Source: Brevundimonas intermedia (lineage in GTDB: Bacteria > Pseudomonadota > Alphaproteobacteria > Caulobacterales > Caulobacteraceae). From it: a DNA stretch of 64,000 bases. Every line of letters starts with the position of its first letter. The stretch's first letter is position 1. Shown here one piece after another: positions 36,794 through 47,902 of the stretch. The position numbers and the translations under genes were made by a program. The stretch covers positions 434,001-498,000 of the forward strand of contig NZ_SPVH01000006.1 in the NCBI RefSeq assembly GCF_004614235.1, in the 5' to 3' direction. The notes beneath the pieces were generated by a model. It worked only from the letters and a program-made list of their open reading frames with translations. It was not told the origin of the DNA and made no database searches.

Positions 36794-38932
36794 ATGACGA
36801 CCCATGAAGATCGCGCCGGGCTGAAGGTCGCGGGCGAGCTGATCGCCCTGATCGAGCAGGATGTGCTGCCGGGGCTGGGCCTGGATGCGGCGAGCTTCTG
36901 GGCCGGGGCGGCGAATATCTTCGAGCGGTTCGCGCCGGAGAATCGGGCCTTGCTGGAGCGACGCGACGCCTTGCAGGCTCAGATCGACGACTGGCATGGG
37001 GCGCGGCGGGGCCAGCCCTATGACGTGGGGGCGTCGGAGGCCTTCCTGAGAGAAATCGGCTATCTGGTCGATGAGCCGGCGGCCTTCACCATCGGGACCG
37101 AAGGCGTGGACGCCGAGATCGCCCAGATGGCCGGGCCGCAGCTGGTGGTGCCGGTGCTGAACGCGCGCTTCCTGCTGAACGCCGCCAATGCGCGCTGGGG
37201 CAGCCTGTATGACGCCCTGTACGGTACAGACGCCCTGGGCGATCTGCCGGCCGGCGGCGGCTACGATCCGGCGCGCGGGGCGCGGGTGGTGGCGCGAGCC
37301 AAGGCCTTCCTGGACGAGGCGGCGCCGCTGGCCGAGGGGTCGCATGCGGATGTGGGCGGCTGGTCGGTGGTGGACGGCGCCCTGTCGCCGGCGCTGAAGG
37401 ATGCGGGACAGTTCGTCGGCTTTGCGGGCGAGGCGGCCGCGCCGTCGTCGATCCTGCTGGTCAATAACGGCCTGCATATCGAACTGGTCATCGACCGCAG
37501 CCATCCGGTCGGGCGGGGCGATGCGGCGGGGCTGGCGGATGTGGTGCTGGAATCGGCCCTGACGACCATCGTCGATCTGGAGGATTCCGTCGCCGCCGTC
37601 GATGCGGCGGACAAGGCCGAGGCCTATCGCAACTGGCTGGGCCTGATGCGGGGCGACCTGTCGGCGACGTTCAGAAAGGGCGGCGAGACCCAGACCCGCG
37701 CGCTGGAGCCGGATCGCCAGTGGACGGCGCCGGACGGATCGTCGGTGATCCTGAAGGGGCGCAGCCTGCTGTTCGTGCGCAACGTCGGACATCTGATGAC
37801 CACGCCGGCCATTCGTCTGGCCGACGGGTCGGACGCGCCCGAGGGGGTCATGGACGCGATCGTGACCAGCCTGATCGCCCTTTATGACATCAAGGACCTG
37901 GGGGCGTTCGCCAACAGCGCGACCGGCTCGGTCTATATCGTCAAGCCCAAGATGCACGGGCCGGACGAGGCGGCCTTCACCAACCGGCTGTTCGACGCGG
38001 TCGAGGACCTGCTGGCCCTGCCGCGCCATGCGATCAAGGTCGGGGTGATGGACGAGGAACGCCGCACCTCCGCCAATCTGGCGGCGTGCATCCAGGCGGT
38101 GAAGGACCGGATCGTCTTCATCAACACCGGCTTCCTGGACCGCACCGGCGACGAGATCCACACCGCCATGCAGGCCGGGCCGGTGGTGCGAAAGGCGGAC
38201 ATCAAGTCCAGCGCCTGGATCACGGCCTATGAGGCGCGCAACGTCGCCATCGGCCTGAAATGCGGCCTGTCGGGCAAGGCCCAGATCGGCAAGGGCATGT
38301 GGGCCGCGCCGGATCGGATGGCCGACATGCTGGAGCAGAAGATCGCCCACCCCAGGACGGGCGCCAACACCGCCTGGACCCCGTCGCCGACGGCGGCGAC
38401 CCTGCACGCGCTCCACTATCACGCCGTCGATGTGTTCGCGGTTCAGAAGGCGGTGGCGGAGCAGCCGACGCCGGGGCTGGAGGCCCTGCTGACCCCGCCC
38501 TTGGCCCACGGCGCTGAGTGGTCCGAGGACGAGGTGGCGGCCGAGCTGGACAACAACGCCCAAGGCATCCTCGGCTATGTGGTGCGCTGGATCGATCAGG
38601 GGGTCGGGTGTTCCAAGGTGCCGGACATCCATGACATCGGCCTGATGGAGGACCGGGCGACGCTGCGGATCAGTTCGCAGCATATCGCCAACTGGCTGCT
38701 GCACGGGGTCTGCACGGCCGATCACGTCGAGGCCGCCTTCGCGCGCATGGCGGCCAAGGTCGATGGCCAGAACGCGGGCGATCCGCTGTATCGGCCGATG
38801 GCGGCGAACCCGAAGGCCAGCCTGGCCTATCAGGCGGCGCGGGCGCTGGTGTTCGAGGGAGTGGCGCAGCCGAACGGATACACCGAGCCGCTGCTCCATG
38901 CCTGGCGGTTGAAGGCGAAGGCGGAACACTAA
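36794..38932 (+). CDS. glcB: malate synthase G
   Basis: This 712-residue cytosolic enzyme condenses glyoxylate with acetyl-CoA to malate. It is the monomeric G isoform, recognisable by length and by segments such as [54 protein letters not shown] and [16 protein letters not shown]. It would consume acetyl-CoA made by Acs when cells grow on acetate, though isocitrate lyase is not in the window. The ATG at 36794 has GGGGAGAGG upstream. The gene ends 4 bp before a large inverted repeat. Confidence 0.97.
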   Translation: MTTHEDRAGLKVAGELIALIEQDVLPGLGLDAASFWAGAANIFERFAPENRALLERRDALQAQIDDWHGARRGQPYDVGASEAFLREIGYLVDEPAAFTIGTEGVDAEIAQMAGPQLVVPVLNARFLLNAANARWGSLYDALYGTDALGDLPAGGGYDPARGARVVARAKAFLDEAAPLAEGSHADVGGWSVVDGALSPALKDAGQFVGFAGEAAAPSSILLVNNGLHIELVIDRSHPVGRGDAAGLADVVLESALTTIVDLEDSVAAVDAADKAEAYRNWLGLMRGDLSATFRKGGETQTRALEPDRQWTAPDGSSVILKGRSLLFVRNVGHLMTTPAIRLADGSDAPEGVMDAIVTSLIALYDIKDLGAFANSATGSVYIVKPKMHGPDEAAFTNRLFDAVEDLLALPRHAIKVGVMDEERRTSANLAACIQAVKDRIVFINTGFLDRTGDEIHTAMQAGPVVRKADIKSSAWITAYEARNVAIGLKCGLSGKAQIGKGMWAAPDRMADMLEQKIAHPRTGANTAWTPSPTAATLHALHYHAVDVFAVQKAVAEQPTPGLEALLTPPLAHGAEWSEDEVAAELDNNAQGILGYVVRWIDQGVGCSKVPDIHDIGLMEDRATLRISSQHIANWLLHGVCTADHVEAAFARMAAKVDGQNAGDPLYRPMAANPKASLAYQAARALVFEGVAQPNGYTEPLLHAWRLKAKAEH

Positions 38933-38936
38933 AAAC

Positions 38937-39073
38937 CCGTCACCCTCGGGCTTGTCCCGAGGGCCTACGGCTGAGGCAGATGCGAACCATTGGTATGGAT
39001 CAAGATCGTCGATCCATCTTCATGAGACGTGCGGCGGATAGGTGGGCCCTCGGGACGAGCCCGAGGGTGACGG
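38937..39073. repeat. inverted repeat with 29-bp arms, probable bidirectional terminator
   Basis: The arms at 38937-38965 and 39045-39073 are complementary at 28 of 29 positions and enclose 79 bp. An inner hairpin ATGGATC/GATCCAT lies at 38995-39017. A run of A precedes the left arm and a run of T follows the right arm, so it can terminate both the convergent glcB and mscS transcripts. The GGGCTTGTCCCGAGGG type of sequence is familiar as a dispersed alphaproteobacterial intergenic repeat. Confidence 0.8.
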
Positions 39074-39079
39074 ATTTTT

Positions 39080-40126
39080 CTAATCGGTCTTTCTGCTCGG
39101 CGGAGGAAGCGTTTCCGTCGCCTCAACCTCGTCGTCGGCCATCACGTCGTCGGCGGCGTCGTTGGCGGTCTGGGCGCTGCGGTGGGGGGCGACGGGTCGC
39201 GGCGCGGCGCCCACGCCGTAGCCGAGCCGCTTCAGGGCCTCGTCGCCTTCCAGGCCGAATGCGCTGCGGATACGCAGGTCGGTCTGGGGGAAGGGCACCT
39301 CCATGCCGGTGGCGTCCAAGGCGTCGGCGATCAGCCAGGTATAGGCGGCGTGCATGGCGGCGGGCCGCTTGACCGCCTCGCGCGTCGGCCAGACCAGTAG
39401 TTCGAACGACAGGCCCTTGTCGCCGAAGGCCACCAGCCAGACCTGGCTCTTGCGGGCCTCGGTCTCGGGCAGGGTGAAGGGGCTGGCGCGGGCGGCGGCC
39501 AGAACCGCGTCGCGCACCTTGCCCCGGTCCGACCCATAGGCGACCGAGAACGGCACGTGGATGCGGCGGGTGTCGCCCTTCAGCGTCCAGTTGGTGACCG
39601 GCTGTTCGATGAAGCGCGAGTTGGGCACCAGGACATTGACGTTGTCGTTGGTGCGGACGCGGGTGGCCCGCGGGCCGATCTCCATGATGGCGCCGCGAAT
39701 GCCGATGTCCTCGATCTCGATATAGTCGCCGACCGACACCATCCGGTCGAAGATCAGGAACAGGCCGGAGACGAACTCCTTGACCACGCCCTGCAGGCCC
39801 AGACCCACGCCGATGCCCAGGGCGCCCGCGAACACCGTCAGCGACGACAGGTTCAGTCCCGCCGCCGACAGGGCCGACATTACGGCGATGACGATGATGG
39901 CGTAACCCGCCAGCCGCTCCAGCAGATAGACGGCCTGGCGGCTGCGATCCGCCCGTTCGCGCAGTCGGCGCAGGGACCGCGTCACCAGCCAGTGGGCGGC
40001 GAAGGCGACCAGCAGGATCACCCCGGCGCTGGTCAGGCCCCCGATCGTCAGATTGGCCCCGGCGATCCGCACGACCTGCGACTGTTCGATGGCCGCGAGG
40101 TCCAATTGTCTGATCGGATGGGTCAT
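39080..40126 (-). CDS. MscS-family mechanosensitive ion channel
   Basis: This 348-residue inner-membrane channel opens under membrane tension to release solutes. The N-terminal helices (about residues 27-47 and 74-96) are followed by the pore helix region TVFAGALGIGVGLGLQGVVKEFVSG. The beta domain comes next, with VSVGDYIEIEDIGIRGAIMEIGPRATRVRTNDN and VLVPNSRFIEQPVTNWTL. The C-terminal tail is acidic and probably disordered (ADDVMADDEVEATE). The ATG at 40126 has a GGAGTC site. It stands between the repeat and the cysNC gene. Confidence 0.93.
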   Translation of the reverse strand: MTHPIRQLDLAAIEQSQVVRIAGANLTIGGLTSAGVILLVAFAAHWLVTRSLRRLRERADRSRQAVYLLERLAGYAIIVIAVMSALSAAGLNLSSLTVFAGALGIGVGLGLQGVVKEFVSGLFLIFDRMVSVGDYIEIEDIGIRGAIMEIGPRATRVRTNDNVNVLVPNSRFIEQPVTNWTLKGDTRRIHVPFSVAYGSDRGKVRDAVLAAARASPFTLPETEARKSQVWLVAFGDKGLSFELLVWPTREAVKRPAAMHAAYTWLIADALDATGMEVPFPQTDLRIRSAFGLEGDEALKRLGYGVGAAPRPVAPHRSAQTANDAADDVMADDEVEATETLPPPSRKTD

Positions 40127-40195
40127 TGACTCCAGAGCGCTTGGCGAACGGTCAAGGTTCCACCCTCGCGCCCGAACCGGCCGAACGTCGAGGGG

Positions 40196-42109
40196 TCAGA
40201 TGCTGAAATCCTCGGTCGAGAACCGGCCGTCCAGCCAGGCGACGATGCGTTCGGCCGCGTCTTCGGGGGACATGGTGGTGGTGTCCACGACGATCTCCGG
40301 CGCCTCGGGGGCTTCGTAGGGGCTGTCGATACCGGTGAAATTCTTCAGTTCGCCGGCGCGGGCCTTTTTGTAGAGGCCCTTGACGTCGCGCTGCTCAGCG
40401 ACCGCTAGGGGGGTGTCGACATAGACCTCGACGAACTCGCCCGGTCCCAGCAGGTCGCGGGCCAGGCGGCGTTCGGCGCGGAAGGGGGAGATGAAGCTGA
40501 CGAGGACGATCAGACCGGCGTCCACCATCAGTTTCGACACCTCGGCGACGCGGCGGATGTTCTCGACCCGGTCCTCCTCGGTGAAGCCCAGGTCGCGGTT
40601 CAGGCCGTGGCGGACATTGTCGCCGTCCAGCAGATAGGTGTGGCGGCCGTCGGCATAGAGGCGCTTTTCGACCAGGTCGGCGATGGTGGATTTGCCCGCA
40701 CCCGACAGGCCGGTCAGCCAGACGACGCGGCCCCTTTGGTTCTTGATCGTGGCGCGCGCCGCCTTGTCCACCGACAGGGCCTGCCAGTGGATGTTGTGGG
40801 CGCGGCGCAGGGCGAAGTTCAGCAGGCCGGCCCCGACCGTCCGGTTCGAGATTCGGTCGATCAGGATGAAGCCGCCCAGGTCCTTGTTCTGAACATAGGG
40901 GGCGAAGGCGACGGGGGCGTCCAGCGACAGGTTGCAGACGCCGATTTCGTTCAGCTCCAGCCGCTTGGCCGGCTGATGCTCCAAGGTGTTGACGTTCACC
41001 TTATGCTTGGGCTCGGTGATGGTGGCGCCGACCAGTTTGGCGCCGATCTTGAGCAGGTAGGGGCGGCCCGGCAGCAGGGGTTCGTCGTCCATCCAGACCA
41101 CGGTGGCCTCGAACTGATCCGCCGCCTCCGGCGGCGCGTCGGCCGAGGCCAGGACGTCGCCGCGCGAGACGTCGATCTCGTCGGCCAGGGTCAGGGTGAT
41201 CGACTGGCCGGCGACGGCCTGGTCCAGATCGCCGTCGGCGGTGACGATGCGGGCGACGGTGGAGGTGCGGCCCGACGGCAGGACGCGGACGGGATCGCCC
41301 GGCCGCACTGTCCCGGCGGCGATCTGGCCCGCGAAACCGCGAAAGTCGAGATTGGGCCGGTTGACCCACTGGACCGGCAGGCGGAACGGATCGGCCTGCA
41401 GGTCGTCGCCGACCTCCAGCGTTTCCAGCAGGCTCATTAGCGGCGGCCCGGCGTACCAGGGCGAATGTGCGCTGGCCTCGGTGATGTTGTCGCCACGAAG
41501 GGCCGACATGGGGATGGCGTCAAAGGTCTTCAGCCCGATCTGGACGGCGAAGGCGCTAAAGTCAGCGACGATGGCGTCGAACACATCCTGGGACCAGCCC
41601 ATCAGGTCCATCTTGTTCACCGCCAGGATCACGTGACGGATGCCCAGCAGGCTGACCAGATAGGCGTGACGCCGCGTCTGGGTCAGGACGCCGCGACGGG
41701 CGTCAATCAGGATGACGGCGGCGTCGGCGGTCGAGGCGCCGGTGACCATGTTGCGGGTGTACTGCTCGTGGCCCGGCGTGTCGGCGACGATGAATTTGCG
41801 CTTTTCGGTCGAGAAGAAACGATAGGCCACATCAATGGTGATGCCCTGCTCCCGCTCGGCGGCGAGGCCGTCGACCAGAAGAGCAAAATCGATGTCTCCC
41901 CCTTGCGTGCCGACGCGGCGGCTGTCCGCCTCCAGAGCCGCCATCTGATCCTCGAAGATCATCTTGGAATCGTACAGAAGCCGCCCAATCAGGGTGGACT
42001 TGCCGTCGTCCACGCTGCCGCAGGTGATGAAGCGCAGCAGGCTCTTGTGCTGGTGGGCGGTCAGATAGGCGTCGATGTCGCGGGCGATGAGGTCCGATTG
42101 GTGAGCCAT
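40196..42109 (-). CDS. cysNC: bifunctional sulfate adenylyltransferase subunit 1 / APS kinase (CysNC)
   Basis: This 637-residue fusion has an N-terminal GTPase subunit of ATP sulfurylase, with [18 protein letters not shown] (G1), [13 protein letters not shown] (G3) and NKMD (G4), elongation-factor-like beta domains, and a C-terminal APS kinase with [20 protein letters not shown] and [15 protein letters not shown]. With CysD it makes APS from sulfate and then phosphorylates it to PAPS. Its start overlaps the cysD stop by one base. The fusion form is common in alphaproteobacteria. PAP from later steps would be removed by CysQ. Confidence 0.96.
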   Translation of the reverse strand: MAHQSDLIARDIDAYLTAHQHKSLLRFITCGSVDDGKSTLIGRLLYDSKMIFEDQMAALEADSRRVGTQGGDIDFALLVDGLAAEREQGITIDVAYRFFSTEKRKFIVADTPGHEQYTRNMVTGASTADAAVILIDARRGVLTQTRRHAYLVSLLGIRHVILAVNKMDLMGWSQDVFDAIVADFSAFAVQIGLKTFDAIPMSALRGDNITEASAHSPWYAGPPLMSLLETLEVGDDLQADPFRLPVQWVNRPNLDFRGFAGQIAAGTVRPGDPVRVLPSGRTSTVARIVTADGDLDQAVAGQSITLTLADEIDVSRGDVLASADAPPEAADQFEATVVWMDDEPLLPGRPYLLKIGAKLVGATITEPKHKVNVNTLEHQPAKRLELNEIGVCNLSLDAPVAFAPYVQNKDLGGFILIDRISNRTVGAGLLNFALRRAHNIHWQALSVDKAARATIKNQRGRVVWLTGLSGAGKSTIADLVEKRLYADGRHTYLLDGDNVRHGLNRDLGFTEEDRVENIRRVAEVSKLMVDAGLIVLVSFISPFRAERRLARDLLGPGEFVEVYVDTPLAVAEQRDVKGLYKKARAGELKNFTGIDSPYEAPEAPEIVVDTTTMSPEDAAERIVAWLDGRFSTEDFSI

Positions 42110-43077
42110 CAGAAATAGCCCTCCTGCTTCTTCTTCTCCATCGAGGCGGACTGGTCGTGGTCGATCATCCGGCCCTGGCGTTCCGAGGTGGTGGTCAGCA
42201 GCATTTCCTGAATGACCTTGGGCAGGGTCGCGGCCGTGCTCTCGACCGCCCCGGTCAGGGGGTAGCAGCCCAGGGTGCGGAAGCGGACGGACTTCATCTG
42301 CGGCGTCTCGCCGGGGCGCAGCCGGAACCGGTCGTCATCGACCATGATCAGCGCGCCGTCGCGTTCGACCACCGGCCGTTCAGCCGCCAAATACAGGGGC
42401 ACGATCGGGATCTGCTCCAGGTGGATGTATTGCCAGACATCCAGCTCGGTCCAGTTGGAGATGGGGAAGACGCGGATGCTCTCGCTAGGCCGTTTGCGCG
42501 TGTTGTAGAGCCGCCAAAGCTCGGGCCGCTGGTTCTTGGGATCCCAGCGGTGTTCGGCTGTGCGGAAAGAGAAGATGCGCTCCTTGGCCCGCGACTTCTC
42601 CTCGTCGCGGCGGGCGCCGCCGAAGGCCGCGTCGAAGCCGTGCAGCGACAGGGCCTGTTTCAGCCCCTCGGTCTTCCACAGATCGGTGTGCAGGGCCGAG
42701 CCGTGATCAAACGGATTGATCCCGCGCGCGACAGCATCAGAGTTCTGGTGAACCAGCAGTTCGACGCCCAGGTCCGCCGCCGCCTGTTCGCGCATCGCGT
42801 ACATGGCGCGGAACTTCCACGTCGTGTCGACGTGCAGCAGGGGGAAGGGCGGTTTGGATGGATAGAAGGCCTTCTTCGCCAAGTGCAGCATCACCGCCGA
42901 ATCCTTGCCGATCGAATACAGCATCACCGGGCGCTCCACCTCGGCCGCCACCTCGCGCATGATGTGGATGGCCTCGGCCTCCAGGCGCTGAAGATGGGTC
43001 AGGCGCGCGGCAGGCAGGGCGGCAGGTCTTCTGGTCAAGGTGGCGGTGGTCACCGGGGCGTCTCCGTCGAACGCCAT
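42109..43077 (-). CDS. cysD: sulfate adenylyltransferase subunit 2
   Basis: This 322-residue catalytic subunit of ATP sulfurylase is a PP-loop ATPase with [19 protein letters not shown] and [19 protein letters not shown] near the N terminus. The conserved tail includes [16 protein letters not shown] and ends KKKQEGYF. It pairs with the GTPase subunit encoded immediately downstream. The ATG at 43077 was preferred to one at 43107 because the added residues are atypical. No riboswitch or attenuator is evident in the 120 bp upstream. Confidence 0.95.
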   Translation of the reverse strand: MAFDGDAPVTTATLTRRPAALPAARLTHLQRLEAEAIHIMREVAAEVERPVMLYSIGKDSAVMLHLAKKAFYPSKPPFPLLHVDTTWKFRAMYAMREQAAADLGVELLVHQNSDAVARGINPFDHGSALHTDLWKTEGLKQALSLHGFDAAFGGARRDEEKSRAKERIFSFRTAEHRWDPKNQRPELWRLYNTRKRPSESIRVFPISNWTELDVWQYIHLEQIPIVPLYLAAERPVVERDGALIMVDDDRFRLRPGETPQMKSVRFRTLGCYPLTGAVESTAATLPKVIQEMLLTTTSERQGRMIDHDQSASMEKKKQEGYF

Positions 43078-43224
43078 GTGACAACGCCAATGCGCGTCGG
43101 GGGACAAGCGATGGATACTGCTGCTTGCTATGAGATTTTCGGCCTGCGGCGTCCGAAACGGGCGCTGCGACGTAAAGGAACTAGGGTCGCCAAGCGCGGC
43201 TTATGGCTTCAAACGGAAACGCTC

Positions 43225-43776
43225 ATGTCCAGCATGAAATCCCTGATGGCCTCGGCCATCGCAGCTGTCGCCCTGGCCGGCTGCGTGACCGCGCCGTCGC
43301 CTTCCGAATATCGCGCGCCCCAGCCCGCCAAGCCGGTGGATGTCCAGCGCCTGTGGTCCGGGCGTTGGCACGAGATCGCGCGTCTGCCGGATCGGTTGAC
43401 GGACGGCTGCGTGGCGGGCGCATCTATCTACACGCCGGTGGAGGGCACGCGCGTCGACGTGCGCGACACCTGTCAGGTCGGCACGCCGCAGGGCAAGGAA
43501 AAGGCCATCGGCGGGCGGGGCGAAATCCTCGATCCGGGGACCAACGCCAAGCTGAGGGTCAAGTATCTGGCCGGTTTCGTGACCTGGGATTACTGGGTGC
43601 TGGACCGGGCCGACGACTACAGCTGGTTCATCTCGGCCGATCCGACGTTCGAGCGCCTGTTCATCTACACCCGCGACCTGCCGACCGAGGTGCAGGTTCG
43701 AAGCTTGACGGACCGGGCGCGGGCGTTGGGCTATGATGTCAGCCGGCTGGAGTTTCCGGCGCAACCCGCTCGGTAA
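43225..43776 (+). CDS. bacterial lipocalin (Blc-type) lipoprotein
   Basis: This is a 183-residue outer-membrane lipoprotein of the lipocalin family. The signal ends in the lipobox LAGC with Cys20. The first lipocalin motif is present as [15 protein letters not shown], followed by strands such as [27 protein letters not shown]. Lipocalins of this type bind lysophospholipids or fatty acids and help envelope maintenance. An Asp-free +2 residue (Val) suggests outer-membrane sorting. The gene is followed 11 bp later by a second lipoprotein gene, so they may be cotranscribed. Confidence 0.88.
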   Translation: MSSMKSLMASAIAAVALAGCVTAPSPSEYRAPQPAKPVDVQRLWSGRWHEIARLPDRLTDGCVAGASIYTPVEGTRVDVRDTCQVGTPQGKEKAIGGRGEILDPGTNAKLRVKYLAGFVTWDYWVLDRADDYSWFISADPTFERLFIYTRDLPTEVQVRSLTDRARALGYDVSRLEFPAQPAR

Positions 43777-43787
43777 GGGCCACGATC

Positions 43788-45110
43788 ATGACCGCGACCT
43801 CCAGATCCCTACTCGCCTCGACGGTGTTGGCGGCGACCCTGGGATTGGGGGCCTGTGCGGGCGGCCAGGCCTTGCCGACCGAGGCGGGTTTTGGTCCGAA
43901 CCCCGAACTGCCCGCGCCGCGTCAGGGCCTGCTTCCGACGGTGAAGATCGCGCCTGCGACAAGCTGGCCCCAGGGCGCGACGCCGGTCGCGGCGGCGGGG
44001 TTGAGGGTGCAGGCGTTCACGACGGGGCTGGATCACCCGCGCTGGCTCTATCGCCTGCCCAACGGCGACATTCTGGTGGCCGAGTCGAATGCACCGCCTC
44101 CGCCTGAGGACAAGAAGGGCGGACTGAGGGACTGGGTGATGGGCAAGGTCATGGCCAGGGCCGGCGCCGGGGTGCCCAGTCCCAACAGGATCGTCCTTCT
44201 GCGCGACGCCGACGGCGATGGGGTCGCGGAGACGAAGACGGAATTCCTGACCGGCCTGAACTCGCCCTTCGGCATGGTCCTGGTGGGGGAGCGCCTCTAT
44301 GTGGCCAATGCCGATGCGGTGGTGGTCTTCCCCTATCGGACGGGCCAGACGCGGATCGACGCCGCCGCGATCAAGGTCGCGGACCTGCCGGCCGGTCGCA
44401 ATCACCACTGGACCAAGAGCCTGGTCGCCAGCCCGGACGGCAGCCGGCTCTATGTCGGGGTGGGGTCCAACTCGAACGTCGGCGAGAACGGGCTGGACGA
44501 AGAGGTGGATCGCGCCGCCATCCTGGAGATCGACTCGGCGACGGGGACGCGTCGGGTCTATGCCTCGGGCCTGCGCAATCCGGTGGGCATGGACTGGAAC
44601 CCAAAAAGCGGCAGGCTGTGGGTCGCGGTCAACGAACGCGACGAGATCGGCGACGATCTGGTCCCCGACTATATGACCTCGGTGACGCCGGGCGCCTTCT
44701 ATGGTTGGCCGTGGAGCTATTACGGCCAGCACGTCGATGTGCGGCCGCCACCCAATCCTGCGATGGTCGCCCGCGCGATCCGGCCGGACTACGCCCTGGG
44801 CGCCCATACCGCCTCTCTGGGGCTGACGTTCGGCGAGGGGGCGACCCTGTTGCCGCCCGCCTTGCGGAGCGGCGCCTTCGTCGGCCAGCATGGGTCTTGG
44901 AACCGCAGCGTGCGCAGCGGTTACAAGGTGATCTTCGTGCCGTTCGTGGACGGCCGTCCGGCCGGTCCGCCGCAGGATGTGCTGACCGGCTTTCTGAACG
45001 CCCAGGGTCAGGCGCAGGGACGGCCGGTGGGGGTTCAGATCGACCGGCTGGGCGCGCTGCTGGTCGCCGACGACGTGGGCAATGTGATCTGGCGCGTGAC
45101 CGGTGCTTGA
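43788..45110 (+). CDS. sorbosone dehydrogenase-like (PQQ sugar dehydrogenase fold) lipoprotein
   Basis: This 440-residue envelope protein has a lipobox LGAC (Cys23). It is followed by a six-bladed beta-propeller of the sugar/sorbosone dehydrogenase group. Typical parts are [63 protein letters not shown] and [10 protein letters not shown]. Members of this family may use PQQ to oxidise sugars or polyols, but many have no proven activity. It lies 11 bp after the lipocalin gene and is followed by a strong terminator. Confidence 0.88.
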   Translation: MTATSRSLLASTVLAATLGLGACAGGQALPTEAGFGPNPELPAPRQGLLPTVKIAPATSWPQGATPVAAAGLRVQAFTTGLDHPRWLYRLPNGDILVAESNAPPPPEDKKGGLRDWVMGKVMARAGAGVPSPNRIVLLRDADGDGVAETKTEFLTGLNSPFGMVLVGERLYVANADAVVVFPYRTGQTRIDAAAIKVADLPAGRNHHWTKSLVASPDGSRLYVGVGSNSNVGENGLDEEVDRAAILEIDSATGTRRVYASGLRNPVGMDWNPKSGRLWVAVNERDEIGDDLVPDYMTSVTPGAFYGWPWSYYGQHVDVRPPPNPAMVARAIRPDYALGAHTASLGLTFGEGATLLPPALRSGAFVGQHGSWNRSVRSGYKVIFVPFVDGRPAGPPQDVLTGFLNAQGQAQGRPVGVQIDRLGALLVADDVGNVIWRVTGA

Positions 45111-45124
45111 GGTGCCGCACAAAA

Positions 45125-45150
45125 AAAGCCCCGGTCGAAACCGGGGCTTT
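45125..45150. terminator. bidirectional terminator between convergent genes
   Basis: A perfect 11-bp stem (45125-45135 with 45140-45150) closes a CGAA tetraloop. A runs lie on its left and T runs on its right, so it can end both the sorbosone dehydrogenase-like gene and the convergent gene at 45168. Confidence 0.88.
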
Positions 45151-45167
45151 CTTCTATTTGACTGCGA

Positions 45168-45746
45168 TCAGTTCAGCGGTTGAACCGTGATCGCCGGAGC
45201 GGCGGGCGTGGTCACGACCGGAGCCGGGGTCGAAGCCGCCGCCGGAGCGGTGTTCAACTGGCTGGTGCTCGCCGCCGGAACGGACGGGGCCGCATAAGGC
45301 TGAGGACCTGTCGGGACAGCAGGCGTTTCGACGCGTGCGGCGGCCGGGCGTTCAGCAGCCGGGGCGGCGCGACGGGCAACCGGCTCGGCGCGCGGTTCGG
45401 CACGACGGGCGACCGGAGCGGGGGCAGCCGGCGTCGGCGTGGCGGTCGGGGCCTGTGCGGTCTCCATCGGCGCGGCCGGCGTCACGGGCGTCTCGGCGGC
45501 GGTCATCGCGGCGGGCGCAGTCTGCATCGCAGGAGCCGCCGCCTCCGTGGAAGGCGCGGGCGCCGCCTGTTCGCCGCCGCCCATCATCATGGCGACGCCG
45601 CTGCCCAGCAGCACGACGGCGCCGATCGGGGCCAGGATCATCCAGGTCTTCACCGACTTCTTGGCCTTGGTGTTGCGGGCGTAACGCGGCACGAAGGTTT
45701 CTTCGGTGCGGGCTTCGGTATTGGCGTTGGCGTAGGTCATCGACAT
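45168..45746 (-). CDS. single-pass membrane protein with Ala/Pro-rich tail
   Basis: This 192-residue protein has a hydrophilic N terminus of about 33 residues ending in a basic stretch (RNTKAKKSVK), one transmembrane helix (about 34-55) and about 135 residues of Ala/Pro/Thr-rich low-complexity sequence with Arg-containing repeats (ARRAEPRAEPVARRAAPAAE). The tail could span the periplasm or contact peptidoglycan. I do not recognise the family. Upstream there is a 325-bp gap before the fadD-like gene. Confidence 0.6.
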   Translation of the reverse strand: MSMTYANANTEARTEETFVPRYARNTKAKKSVKTWMILAPIGAVVLLGSGVAMMMGGGEQAAPAPSTEAAAPAMQTAPAAMTAAETPVTPAAPMETAQAPTATPTPAAPAPVARRAEPRAEPVARRAAPAAERPAAARVETPAVPTGPQPYAAPSVPAASTSQLNTAPAAASTPAPVVTTPAAPAITVQPLN

Positions 45747-46071
45747 TGTTTCAGTCCTCCATAACGTTGATCAACCAACCCGCCGTCCCGCGACGCCGTT
45801 CCGCCGCCGGCGCAAAAGCCCCGAAGAAACACCGTTCCTGCCCGGAATGAGGCGACAATCGCGCCCTTTGCGGCCGGATCAGCGGGGAATGCGGCAATAA
45901 AAAGCAGGCGACGCCTCTGGATTTCCCCGGCGTCAACAGAACAAATGGATCACGGCTGACGCCAATCCGTCGGGTTCGCGAGGGATCGCGGACGGCGCGG
46001 TTGACCCGACGCCCCCCCTTCGTCCATCACCGGACAGGGTGGAACACGCATTGACCGGAGACACGGCGCGC
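45747..46071. other. intergenic gap, no gene or clear signal
   Basis: This 325-bp divergent interval holds the promoters of the membrane protein gene (minus) and the acyl-CoA synthetase gene (plus). I found no open frame with coding character and no convincing promoter pair. GGAG at 46056-46059 is the only ribosome-site candidate for the plus-strand gene. Confidence 0.5.
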
Positions 46072-47871
46072 ATGGGTTTTGTAGCGAATATCCGTCGGGA
46101 CGTCCGGTTCGCTCGCGGCCTGTTCCGCCTGCTCAAGCGCATCAAGCCGATCGAGCTGGACAGCGACGTCCTGCTTTGCGACGACTTCGAAGAGGCTGTG
46201 GACAAGTTCGCCGACAATATCGCCATCGACGACGGTCAGCGCACCCTGACCTATCGCGACCTGGACGCCATGGCCAACCGCTTCGCCCACTGGGCCAAGA
46301 ACCGGGGCCTGCGCCGCAGCGACACCATCGCCCTGATGATGACGAACCGGATCGAATATCTGGCGGCGTGGATCGGCTTCTCCAAGGTCGGCATCGCCAC
46401 GGCCCTGATCAACACCAATCTGGGCGGGCAGGGGCTGGCCCACTGCCTGGCCATCTCGAAGGCCTTCAACGTCGTCGCCGACGAGGACTGCTGGCGCCAG
46501 ATCGAGGAGGCGCGGCCTCTAGTCGATCACAACCTGGCGCTCTGGGTGTTGGGCCTGCCCGACGACCTTGAGACCAGCGACCGTCGCGGCCTGGACAAGC
46601 CCGTGCGCGGCGGCTCGTCGGTGCGGCCGTCCAAGTCGGCGCGCGAGGGCCTGACCAACCGCGACACCGCGCTTTATATCTATACGTCGGGCACGACTGG
46701 CCTGCCCAAGGCGGCGCGCATCCCGCATTCGCGCGCCCGCACCTATATGCGCGCCTTCGCCGGCGCCACGCGTTCGACGCCCGAGGATCGGATCTTCAAC
46801 GTCCTGCCGCTGTATCACTCGACCGGCGGTCTGGTCGGGGTGGGCGCGGCCCTGCTGAACGGCGCGCGGCTGGTGATCCGCAAGAAGTTCTCGGCCAGCA
46901 CGTTTTGGCCCGACGTGCGGTCGTCGGGCGCGACCATGTTCGTCTATATCGGCGAGCTGTGCCGCTATCTGGTCAACTGTCCGCCGCAAGAAGACGAGAC
47001 CAAGCACAAGCTGCGGCTGGCGTTCGGCAACGGCCTGCGCGCCGATGTCTGGCCCGACTTCCAGAGCCGGTTCCGCATTCCCGAGGTGCTGGAGTTCTAC
47101 GGTTCGACCGAGGGCAACGTCTCGCTGTTCAACTTCGACGGCAAACAGGGCGCCATCGGTCGCGTGCCCGGTTTCCTGAAGTCGCAGATCAATATTCGCC
47201 TGGTCGAGTTCGACGTCGAGACCGAACAGCCCATACGAGGCCCCGACGGCCTGTGCCGTCTGGCGCGGGTCGGCGAGGTGGGCGAGGCCATCGGCCTGAT
47301 CGGCAACGACATCCGCCACGACTTCTCGGGCTATGCCGACAAGGCCGCCTCGCAGAAGAAGATCCTGACCGACGTGTTCAAGAAGGGCGACCGCTGGTTC
47401 CGCACCGGCGACCTGATGAAACAGGACGCGGAGGGCTATTTCTACTTCGTGGACCGGATGGGCGACACCTTCCGCTGGAAGGGCGAGAACGTCTCGACCT
47501 CCGAGGTCGAACAGGTGCTGATGGATGCGCCGGGCGTGACCGAGGCCATCGTCTATGGCGTGCCGGTGCCGGCCCAGGACGGCAAGGCGGGGATGGCGGC
47601 GCTGGTGGTCGAGGGCAAGTTCGACGCCCAGGCCTTCTCCGACCATGTCGAGGCCAAGCTGCCGGCCTATGCCCAGCCGGTGTTCCTGCGGTTGATCAAG
47701 TCGGCGGAAACGACCGGCACGTTCAAATACAGGAAGGCCGATCTGGTCGCGGACGGCTTCGATCCCGAAAAGACCGGGACGGCGCTTTACGTGCGCGGCG
47801 GCAAGGCCGGGTATCAGAAGCTGACGGCGGCGGCGCGCACCGCGATCCTGAACGGCGAAGGCCGCATCTGA
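46072..47871 (+). CDS. long-chain acyl-CoA synthetase (FadD6/FATP-like)
   Basis: This 599-residue AMP-forming ligase activates fatty acids, with similarity in layout to the very-long-chain/FATP group. The adenylation P-loop is ALYIYTSGTTGLPKAARIPHSR, and later signatures are EFYGSTEGNVSLFNF, GDRWFRTGDLMKQD and DRMGDTFRWKGENVSTSEVE. The tail has the catalytic Lys region TGTFKYRKADLV. It is probably peripheral to the inner membrane. The ATG at 46072 is preferred to a GTG at 46039. It is followed by a small terminator before motA. Confidence 0.92.
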   Translation: MGFVANIRRDVRFARGLFRLLKRIKPIELDSDVLLCDDFEEAVDKFADNIAIDDGQRTLTYRDLDAMANRFAHWAKNRGLRRSDTIALMMTNRIEYLAAWIGFSKVGIATALINTNLGGQGLAHCLAISKAFNVVADEDCWRQIEEARPLVDHNLALWVLGLPDDLETSDRRGLDKPVRGGSSVRPSKSAREGLTNRDTALYIYTSGTTGLPKAARIPHSRARTYMRAFAGATRSTPEDRIFNVLPLYHSTGGLVGVGAALLNGARLVIRKKFSASTFWPDVRSSGATMFVYIGELCRYLVNCPPQEDETKHKLRLAFGNGLRADVWPDFQSRFRIPEVLEFYGSTEGNVSLFNFDGKQGAIGRVPGFLKSQINIRLVEFDVETEQPIRGPDGLCRLARVGEVGEAIGLIGNDIRHDFSGYADKAASQKKILTDVFKKGDRWFRTGDLMKQDAEGYFYFVDRMGDTFRWKGENVSTSEVEQVLMDAPGVTEAIVYGVPVPAQDGKAGMAALVVEGKFDAQAFSDHVEAKLPAYAQPVFLRLIKSAETTGTFKYRKADLVADGFDPEKTGTALYVRGGKAGYQKLTAAARTAILNGEGRI

Positions 47872-47879
47872 GGTCAGGA

Positions 47880-47902
47880 GACGGCGTTCGCGAAACGCCG
47901 TC
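47880..47902 (+). terminator. terminator after the acyl-CoA synthetase gene
   Basis: A 9-bp perfect stem (47880-47888 with 47894-47902) with a CGCGA loop lies 9 bp after the stop codon and is followed by TTAATGATTAA. It separates the acyl-CoA synthetase gene from motA. Confidence 0.65.

Noticed and set aside
36749..38929. Long minus-strand open frame (about 726 codons) opposite glcB
   Set aside because: It mirrors the codon structure of malate synthase G; its translation is Arg/Gly/Gln/His-rich without any family motif, as expected for a shadow frame in GC-rich DNA.
42109..43224. Riboswitch upstream of cysD
   Set aside because: No conserved SAM or other aptamer pattern was recognised in the short upstream region.
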